This document shows positions 6,462 through 10,757 of a stretch of 10,757 nucleotides of DNA, one piece after another. A program made the position numbers and the translations under genes. The notes beneath the pieces were generated by a model, which saw only the letters and a program-made list of their open reading frames with translations, did not search any database and had not been told where the DNA came from. The stretch comes from Burkholderiales bacterium (GTDB lineage: Bacteria > Pseudomonadota > Gammaproteobacteria > Burkholderiales > Burkholderiaceae_C), in assembly GCA_947474415.1 (NCBI GenBank), contig CANJKD010000029.1, positions 1-10,757 on the forward strand. The letters run 5' to 3'. The first letter of the stretch is position 1. Every line of letters starts with the position of its first letter.

Positions 6462-7727
6462 ATGACAACCTCCAACTCCAACTCCACCTCGGCCCCGGTG
6501 CCGGTCGCCGAAGTCGACTACGACACGTTGGTCACCAAGTTCCGGCCGATCTTCGCCCGCATAGCCGCCGGCGCCTCTGCCCGCGAGCAAGACCACGTGC
6601 TGCCCTACGTGCAGATCAAGGAACTGACGGATGCCGGCTTCGGCGCGTTGCGGGTTCCCGTGGCCAACGGCGGCCTGGGTGCAACCCTGCCCCAGCTGTT
6701 TCGCCTCCTCACGGAGCTCGCGGCGGCCGATCCGAACATCCCGCAGGCGCTCCGCGGCCACTTCGCGTTCGCCGAGGACCGCCTGGTCTCCAAGGGTCCG
6801 CAGCGCGACAAATGGCTCGCCCGCTTCGTCGCTGGCGAGATCGCCGGAAATTCCTGGACCGAGATCGGCGCCGTCGCGATTGGCGATGTGATCACCCGCG
6901 TGCGTCCGGCCGTCGGGGGTGCGCCCGGCGAGCTCCGGGTGAACGGCACGAAGTATTACTCCACGGGCAGCATCTTCGCCGACTGGATCGACACCTTCGC
7001 CCAAATCGGCGACACCGGCAAGAACGTTATCGCCATCATCAACTCCCACCAGCCGGGAGTTATTCACAGCGATAACTGGGACGGTTTCGGCCAGCGCACC
7101 ACCGGATCCGGTACGAGTACCTTTATCGATGCGGTGGTCGAGGAGGAGAACGTCATCGACTTCGAGACTCGGTTCAAGTACCAGACCGCCTTCTACCAGT
7201 GCGTTCTGCTGGCCGTGTTGGCCGGCACGATCAAGGGCGCGGAGCGGGACATCGCAGCCGAGGTCAAGGCCCGCAACCGCATCTTCTCGCATGGCAACTC
7301 GAACTCGTTCGCGACCGACCCGCAGATTCTGCAGGTTGTCGGCGAGGTCTCAGCCGCGGCGTTCGCGGCCGATGCCATCGTCGAGCGCGCGGCGTGGGCG
7401 CTGCAGGGCGCCTACGACGGGGCCTTCCTTGAAGACCTCGTTGAGGAGGAGCGCCTCAACGACATCGCCGAGCTCGCGAGCGCCCAGGCCCAGGTCGTTC
7501 TGGTGCCGCTGTCGACACGGGCGACCTCCGACATCTTCAATGCGCTGGCGGCCTCCGGTGTCTCCACGACGAAGAACCTCGACCGGCACTGGCGGAACGC
7601 ACGCGTGTGCGCGACCCACAACCCGTGGGTCTACAAGGCGCGCATCGTGGGCGACTACGCGGTCAATGGCACCCCGCCGAACCGTATCTGGGCGATCGGA
7701 GCGGGCCCCATCGCCGCGAAGAAGTAG
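6462..7727 (+). CDS. DszC-like flavin-dependent monooxygenase (acyl-CoA dehydrogenase fold)
   Basis: The 421-residue product has the acyl-CoA dehydrogenase fold: an N-terminal helical domain (about 19-125), a beta domain (about 126-230, with SWTEIG 131-136 and NGTKYYSTGS 161-170) and a C-terminal helical bundle. The closing segment LDRHWRNARVCATHNPW (373-389) and GDYAVNG match the DszC/SfnB branch, whose members end FDR/LDRxWRNxRxxxxHxP. I see no motif matching the acyl-CoA dehydrogenase catalytic-glutamate loop. Members of this branch use reduced flavin from a separate reductase to oxygenate substrates; DszC oxidises dibenzothiophene to its sulfone. No flavin reductase gene is in the window. 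The gene lies 25 bp after livF, so it is probably co-transcribed. Its ribosome binding site is poor (A-rich AAAAGTAAAAATCCATC before ATG 6462). The N-terminus is Ser/Asn/Thr-rich. The substrate is unknown. Confidence 0.85.
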   Translation: MTTSNSNSTSAPVPVAEVDYDTLVTKFRPIFARIAAGASAREQDHVLPYVQIKELTDAGFGALRVPVANGGLGATLPQLFRLLTELAAADPNIPQALRGHFAFAEDRLVSKGPQRDKWLARFVAGEIAGNSWTEIGAVAIGDVITRVRPAVGGAPGELRVNGTKYYSTGSIFADWIDTFAQIGDTGKNVIAIINSHQPGVIHSDNWDGFGQRTTGSGTSTFIDAVVEEENVIDFETRFKYQTAFYQCVLLAVLAGTIKGAERDIAAEVKARNRIFSHGNSNSFATDPQILQVVGEVSAAAFAADAIVERAAWALQGAYDGAFLEDLVEEERLNDIAELASAQAQVVLVPLSTRATSDIFNALAASGVSTTKNLDRHWRNARVCATHNPWVYKARIVGDYAVNGTPPNRIWAIGAGPIAAKK

Positions 7728-7753
7728 TCGCGGGTGCGGTCCACCGACTGTAG

Positions 7754-7772
7754 AGGGGACGCCCTGTCCCCT
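7754..7772. repeat. 7-bp perfect hairpin just after the monooxygenase gene
   Basis: AGGGGAC (7754-7760) and GTCCCCT (7766-7772) pair perfectly around GCCCT. It begins 27 bp after the monooxygenase stop and could end that transcript, though no T-run follows. It also marks where the reading frame of the minus-strand remnant (7755-7881) loses protein-like character, so it may sit at a rearrangement junction. GGGGACA/TGTCCCC palindromes are common as dispersed repeats in proteobacteria; whether this is one cannot be told from a single copy. Confidence 0.45.
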
Positions 7773-7881
7773 TGATCGCCTTGATCTCTTCACGAATCCG
7801 CGCGTGGTCAGGGATGTCGAATTCGGTGAGCTTCTCGTTCGCGAACCGCTTTTTGGTGTATTCGAAGAACGGCTTCCGCAT
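7755..7881 (-). pseudogene. 5' fragment of an unidentified gene
   Basis: Reading the minus strand from ATG 7881, the frame gives MRKPFFEYTKKRFANEKL, then TEFDIPDHARIREEIKAIKG. This Lys/Glu/Phe-rich text with IPDHARIREEIK is clearly unlike the Arg/Ala/Ser-rich shadows elsewhere in the window, so I take it as once-coding. AGGAGG precedes the ATG, but only 2 nt separate them, which is unusually close. Protein-like character stops near 7755 at the 7754-7772 hairpin; the frame then runs on antisense into the monooxygenase gene. I do not recognise the family. It seems to be the head of a gene whose rest is lost. Confidence 0.4.
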
Positions 7882-7898
7882 ACCCTCCTGAGCGAGGA

Positions 7899-7920
7899 AC
7901 GCCCCGCAGCTTCGGGGCGT
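7899..7920. terminator. 8-bp perfect GC hairpin between two gene remnants
   Basis: ACGCCCCG (7899-7906) and CGGGGCGT (7913-7920) form a perfect stem around the 6-nt loop CAGCTT. The stem lies between the stop of one minus-strand remnant (7938) and the start of the next (7881), the normal place for an intercistronic terminator. No T-run follows on either strand, so it may act as a transcript-stabilising hairpin or be the stripped core of a terminator. Confidence 0.45.
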
Positions 7921-7937
7921 CGGGCAGTGGAAGCAAG

Positions 7938-8168
7938 TCATCGATTGAAAAACGTGAAACTCGCTTCGTCGTGGTAAAGCTGCCCGGGAATTGAGACGAA
8001 TCGATTCGGGTCGTCTATGTGCTCTAGGACAAAGTCTCGCTGGTACTTCAGGTTGGTGTCTGACTGCTGGAAGACACAGAACGCCACCCGGTGAGCGGTA
8101 ATCACCGCGGCCTGCTGATCGATCCTTGCGCGGTCTGGAGGTGCTTGGGTGGTTTGGTAGACCCCTTT
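7938..8168 (-). pseudogene. 3' fragment of an unidentified gene
   Basis: On the minus strand the frame from 8168 to a TGA at 7938-7940 encodes 76 residues with strong protein character: ITAHRVAFCVFQQSDTNLKY, then QRDFVLEHIDDPNRFVSIPG, then QLYHDEASFTFFNR and stop. There is no ATG in the frame, and a TGA immediately upstream (8169-8171) closes it. The only candidate start is a weak GTG within AAVIT. It therefore looks like the C-terminal end of a gene that lost its beginning near 8160. I do not recognise the family. Orientation matches the recombinase gene at 8354-10531, so it may be cargo or host sequence left beside that element. Confidence 0.45.
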
Positions 8169-8181
8169 TCACCTCACCAAG

Positions 8182-8218
8182 GCCCCTGCGTGTTCAAGCA
8201 CTCAGGGGCTTTTTCTTT
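8182..8218 (+). terminator. rho-independent terminator, + strand
   Basis: GCCCCTG (8182-8188) pairs with CAGGGGC (8203-8209). After a single C/T mismatch, GTG (8190-8192) pairs with CAC (8199-8201), leaving a TTCAAG loop. The stem is followed by TTTTTCTTT (8210-8218). This is a textbook terminator for rightward transcription. The nearest complete + strand gene ends 455 bp upstream at 7727, so the terminator may belong to a gene that has been deleted or may back up the operon end. It would also block read-through from the operon into the opposing recombinase gene. Confidence 0.75.
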
Positions 8219-8223
8219 GTCGA

Positions 8224-8300
8224 TCAAGCTGGTTGAGCAAGCTCCTGCAGTTGGTCGGCAAACAGTCGACGTACATTGAGCGCCAGAGGGTGGGGCGCTG
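8224..8300 (-). pseudogene. possible C-terminal gene remnant
   Basis: On the minus strand, just past the recombinase stop and in a different frame, a short open stretch encodes LALNVRRLFADQLQELAQPA followed by TGA at 8224-8226. The text looks like a natural C-terminal helix, but an in-frame stop lies a few codons upstream and only about 25 residues are available. It may be chance. If real, it is the tail of another lost gene, and the hairpin at 8182-8209 lies just downstream of its stop. Confidence 0.2.
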
Positions 8301-8325
8301 TTCAGCAAGCCGTCTGACCTCTGGC
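8279..8325. repeat. overlapping alternative inverted repeats next to the recombinase 3' end
   Basis: AGCGCC (8279-8284) pairs with GGCGCT (8294-8299) around 9 nt. GCCAGAGG (8282-8289) pairs perfectly with CCTCTGGC (8318-8325) across 28 nt. The two pairings share bases 8282-8284 and cannot form together. They lie 29-75 bp past the recombinase stop, where a leftward transcript would end and where a recombinase site could also sit. No T-run is present. A typical tyrosine-recombinase core has a 6-8 bp spacer, which neither repeat has, so the role is open. Confidence 0.4.
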
Positions 8326-8353
8326 TGGCTCGTCCCGCACTCGGCAGGGGGCG

Positions 8354-10531
8354 TCAGCGCTTCCAGAATGACTCAACCGCCTTCATGCGCCGCCGATTCT
8401 CGGTGGTGACGTAGATCGTCGTGGTGGCGAGCGACGCATGCCCCAGGTTCTGCTGAGCAATCTCGATCGGCATGCCGGCGGCGATCGCGTGGCTCGCATG
8501 TGAGTGCCGCATCCAATGCGTGCTGGCCTTCTGGAATCGCTCTACGCCCTTCGCGTCGCCCTGCCCTCGCAGCACGGCGGCGCAGTCTTCAAAGAAGCGT
8601 TTGACTTGGTCGTAGAACGTGGTCGCTGCGATCCCCTGCCGGGGGTTGATCGCCTGTCCTGTACTTAGCCCCGGCGCGCGCTCCGCAGCGTCGCTCGCCT
8701 TGCCAAGCAAGAACGCCCCCTGGTTGCCGATGTCCTCCGGATCCGCATCGAGGCCCCGCGAAACCAAGTACCTGGCCAGCTCGTCCACCACATCGGCCGG
8801 CAGCGGCACCTCGCGTTCCTTCTGCCCCTTGCCGATCACCCGCAGCAACCAGCCTTCCATGGGCTGATCGTCTGACGCATCCGCAGGGTACTCGACCCAC
8901 TGCAGGGCATCGACCGTCGCCGCCACCACCTCCGACAACCGCAGGCCGGTCGCGTACAGCAGATGCAGCCCGAAGGTCAGCCGCTGATTCGCCGAAGTCG
9001 CCGGCAGCATCTTCAGCTGCGCTTCGATGAACTGCCATTGCGCGAGGCTGAAGCTCCGCCCCGCGTTCACTTTCGGGCCCGAAGTCCGCAGCACACCCAC
9101 CGCCGACCACGGGTTGCCCATAACGTAGTTCTGGTCGACGAGGAAGCCATAGAGGTTCTTCAGGATCGTGACCGCATGCCGCTGCGCCGATGCCGACAGC
9201 GGCCCCTCGAACGGCCGCCACAGCGGCGACCAGCGCTCGCGCCCGCGGTCGCCGCACCAGCGGCTGCGCGGCTGTGGGTCGACCAGAAAATCCCGGTACT
9301 CGATGCAGTCCTCGTTGCTCATCGAGGATAAGGCCTTGCCCTTGTGCGTGATCGCCCAGAGCAGGAAGCGCTCGGCCTCTTTGCGGTAGGCCCGCTGGGT
9401 GTTCGACAGCGCCTGCAGCCAGTCCATGCCTTGCTCGACGCCGATGTCCCGTTGGCGCCGGCGCGCCTTGAGGTGCGCCTTCTGATCGGGGGTGAGGCCG
9501 TGCTTGGACCGCAGCCAGGCGAGAATGGCCTGGTAGTCGTTGGTGGCCTGCAGCAGGCACTGCGCCTGCGCGCGGCGGTACAGGCCGCGGGTGCCGTCCA
9601 GTTCGACCGGCACGATGAACTTCTCCAGCGGGCGGATGTCGGTGGCTGGTAGGACCACGGCCTGCAGCTCGTGCGCATAGAGCTTGCTGCGGGGCATCGC
9701 CACGTGGCGGCCGAGCTGACGCTCGATGCTGACCTGGTGCTCGCGGAGCCACTCGACGATGCGCAGGGCCTTGCCCTCGCCCATCGCCTTGATGCCGGCG
9801 TGCCACCGCTGGCCGACACCGTTGATGCGCTCGACCAGCTGCGCGAGCGTGAAGATGTCGTCCGCCTCCAGGTGGCTGGCCAGCGTCGGGTTCAACCAGG
9901 CGGCGACCGAGTCGCCAGCCTTCGGCGACTGGGCCACCAAGCTTTCGAGCCAGCGCAGCGCTTCGAGCTGGCGCGCGACCAGTCGGGCGCGCAGGCGCTG
10001 CGTCGCTCGGCCGCGATCATTGCCGTAGTGGGCTTCGTAGGCCGCGATCTGGTCGGCCTGGCGCTCGTCTTCGAGGCCATGCGCTTCGGCGAAGGCTTCG
10101 AGGCTCGGCAGTTCGACGACTGTTCCAAATGCGGGGTCGGCGATGCGGGTCGCGTCGATACGCACCAGGCGCGCCGTGCCGAACCGGTCCTCGCGCTTCG
10201 CAGCGGCCGCAAACTCGTCTCGGATCCAGGCGGTGGTGGCGCGCACGGTGCGCTGGTCGGTGGCTTCGCCTTCGACGCGGAAGTAGCGCTCCCAGCTTTC
10301 GCGTGGATCGAGGCCCTGCACCACCGAGCGCATGAACGCGAAGTGGCCGACGTGCAGCTTGCGCTTCCGGGCGGCACTGACCGGCGCGAGGCTTCGTGGT
10401 GGTGTGCGTGCGGGGGTCCCGAACAGCGGCGCTGGAACACCAGCGCCCTGCCCTGCTCGCCCGGCCTTCGGCCGCTTCGGGCTCGGGCTCGGGCTCGGGC
10501 TGGCCAGTGCCTTGTTGTCGCGCGCGTTCAT
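8354..10531 (-). CDS. large tyrosine recombinase / phage-type integrase
   Basis: This 725-residue protein belongs to the tyrosine recombinase family (phage integrase, PF00589), which cuts and rejoins DNA through a phosphotyrosine. The catalytic set is complete: Arg531 in YATGLR, Lys568 in GKGQKEREVPLP, His672 and Arg675 in THWMRHSHASH, His698 in LGHASL and Tyr707 in IYVTT. Residues about 365-475 look like the SAM-like core-binding domain (LSNTQRAYRKEAERFLLWAI). The region about 55-265 resembles the DUF3701-type N-terminal part of large betaproteobacterial integrases, including LEALRWLESLVAQ (189-201). LAQLVERINGVG (229-240) and KAMGEGKALRIVEWL (248-262) form a helix-hairpin-helix-like pair that may bind DNA. 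The first 50 residues are low-complexity (SPSPSPSPK at 11-19). Frames extend upstream of ATG 10531, but this start is favoured by its ATGA overlap with the preceding gene and by where conservation is expected. It is intact and faces the transporter operon. Confidence 0.92.
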   Translation of the reverse strand: MNARDNKALASPSPSPSPKRPKAGRAGQGAGVPAPLFGTPARTPPRSLAPVSAARKRKLHVGHFAFMRSVVQGLDPRESWERYFRVEGEATDQRTVRATTAWIRDEFAAAAKREDRFGTARLVRIDATRIADPAFGTVVELPSLEAFAEAHGLEDERQADQIAAYEAHYGNDRGRATQRLRARLVARQLEALRWLESLVAQSPKAGDSVAAWLNPTLASHLEADDIFTLAQLVERINGVGQRWHAGIKAMGEGKALRIVEWLREHQVSIERQLGRHVAMPRSKLYAHELQAVVLPATDIRPLEKFIVPVELDGTRGLYRRAQAQCLLQATNDYQAILAWLRSKHGLTPDQKAHLKARRRQRDIGVEQGMDWLQALSNTQRAYRKEAERFLLWAITHKGKALSSMSNEDCIEYRDFLVDPQPRSRWCGDRGRERWSPLWRPFEGPLSASAQRHAVTILKNLYGFLVDQNYVMGNPWSAVGVLRTSGPKVNAGRSFSLAQWQFIEAQLKMLPATSANQRLTFGLHLLYATGLRLSEVVAATVDALQWVEYPADASDDQPMEGWLLRVIGKGQKEREVPLPADVVDELARYLVSRGLDADPEDIGNQGAFLLGKASDAAERAPGLSTGQAINPRQGIAATTFYDQVKRFFEDCAAVLRGQGDAKGVERFQKASTHWMRHSHASHAIAAGMPIEIAQQNLGHASLATTTIYVTTENRRRMKAVESFWKR
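10477..10501. repeat. hexamer tandem repeat TCGGGC x4 in the recombinase start
   Basis: Four exact copies of TCGGGC plus one T (10477-10501) encode Ser-Pro four times at residues 11-18 of the recombinase, on the minus strand. Gain or loss of units keeps the frame, so copy number could vary without harm. The Ser-Pro run is probably part of a flexible, disordered N-terminus. Confidence 0.85.
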
Positions 10532-10757
10532 TGCGCGAGCCTCGACAGCGCAGCAGCCAGATTGATCCGGGCCTGGGCTTCTACGAGCGCGACAGCGTGC
10601 TCGCCGTGGTACAGCCCCGGTTGATCGAGGAAGGTCTGCAGGACCTGCGCCCTCGTCTCTTGATACCGGAAGCCGGGCACCCACGCGTACTCCTTGCGCA
10701 CGTCCTGGTCGTAGCGCTCGAAGCGCTCGGCCGGACTGCCAAGGATGGACAGGTCGA
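10528..10757 (-). CDS. HD-superfamily metal-dependent hydrolase (COG4339-like), C-terminal part, cut by window edge
   Basis: The last 75 codons of a minus-strand gene run from the window edge to TGA at 10528-10530. The text starts DLSILGSPAERFERYDQDVR, continues KEYAWVPGFRY, and closes with a segment containing FLDQPGLY and ARINLAAALSRL. DLxILGxPxxxxxxY, (R/K)xEYAWVP and FLxxPxxY are features I know from the C-terminus of the COG4339 family of predicted metal-dependent HD-superfamily proteins, which databases often mislabel as an NMDA-receptor subunit. The HD metal-binding residues would lie further upstream, outside the window, so activity cannot be judged. The end looks normal for the family. 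Its stop overlaps the recombinase start by 4 bp, which implies co-transcription and coupled translation. Confidence 0.78.
   Translation of the reverse strand, partial: DLSILGSPAERFERYDQDVRKEYAWVPGFRYQETRAQVLQTFLDQPGLYHGEHAVALVEAQARINLAAALSRLAQ

Noticed and set aside
6462..7727. True acyl-CoA dehydrogenase of beta-oxidation
   Set aside because: Fold is shared, but the C-terminal LDRHWRNAR...HNP signature belongs to the DszC/SfnB monooxygenase branch and no motif matching the dehydrogenase catalytic-glutamate loop was seen.
7663..8172. A single 169-residue minus-strand gene across the remnant region
   Set aside because: Only its middle (about 7755-7881) looks like protein. Upstream the coding signal is in another frame (7938-8168), and downstream it runs antisense into the monooxygenase gene, so it is not one gene.
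8138..8179. tRNA-like element: GAGGTG pairing with CACCTC, followed by ACCA and then a terminator, beside a recombinase gene
   Set aside because: There is no anticodon arm, no TTCRA T-loop and only about 40 nt in total. The pairing is probably chance, although a tRNA 3' remnant at an integration site would be an attractive idea.
8091..8279. A 62-residue + strand frame
   Set aside because: It overlaps the better minus-strand remnant and reads straight through a strong terminator hairpin.
8219..8353. Attachment (att) site for the recombinase
   Set aside because: I found no direct repeat of this stretch elsewhere in the window and no inverted core with a 6-8 bp spacer; the other element end would lie outside the window.
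1..10757. CRISPR array, rRNA, complete insertion sequence with terminal repeats, replication origin
   Set aside because: No regularly spaced repeats, rRNA-like sequence, transposase with flanking repeats or iteron cluster was seen on either strand.

Overview
The window is GC-rich and densely coding, with short gaps, ATGA stop/start overlaps and strong GC bias at third codon positions. Together with the gene content this suggests a betaproteobacterium, most likely of the order Burkholderiales (Variovorax/Rubrivivax/Methylibium-like). That assignment is an inference from style and family resemblance; no rRNA or other marker is present.

Left and centre (about 306-7727, + strand): a compact seven-gene unit. 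It opens with a shortened, degenerate acyl-CoA synthetase-like (AMP-binding) protein whose stop overlaps the start of livG. A complete LIV/HAAT-type ABC importer follows: ATPase (livG), two permeases (livH, livM), a periplasmic binding protein with a signal peptide, and a second ATPase (livF). The last gene encodes a flavin-dependent monooxygenase of the acyl-CoA dehydrogenase fold, most like DszC (dibenzothiophene monooxygenase). The importer would bring an unidentified organic solute across the inner membrane and the monooxygenase could attack it in the cytoplasm. The presence of an oxygenase and a CoA-ligase relative argues against simple leucine/isoleucine/valine uptake. A 103-bp gap with two hairpins precedes the binding-protein gene; every other internal gap is 25 bp or less.

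Middle right (7728-8353): about 630 bp without an intact gene. It holds pieces of at least two minus-strand genes that I could not identify (7938-8168 and about 7755-7881), perhaps a third (8224-8300), several perfect hairpins, and a convincing + strand rho-independent terminator (8182-8218) with no intact gene nearby to terminate. It reads as a breakpoint region made of leftovers from earlier insertions or deletions.

Right (8354-10757, - strand): a 725-residue tyrosine recombinase with all catalytic residues and a long N-terminal region carrying a helix-hairpin-helix-like segment. Its start codon overlaps the stop codon of an upstream gene cut by the window edge. That gene's C-terminus matches the COG4339 HD-superfamily metal-dependent hydrolase family. 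This pair converges on the transporter operon across the remnant region.

The points most worth a second look are the synthetase relative that has lost its ATP-binding motif yet stays in frame and coupled to livG, the pairing of importer with DszC-like monooxygenase, the gene graveyard at 7728-8353, and the recombinase coupled to a hydrolase gene.
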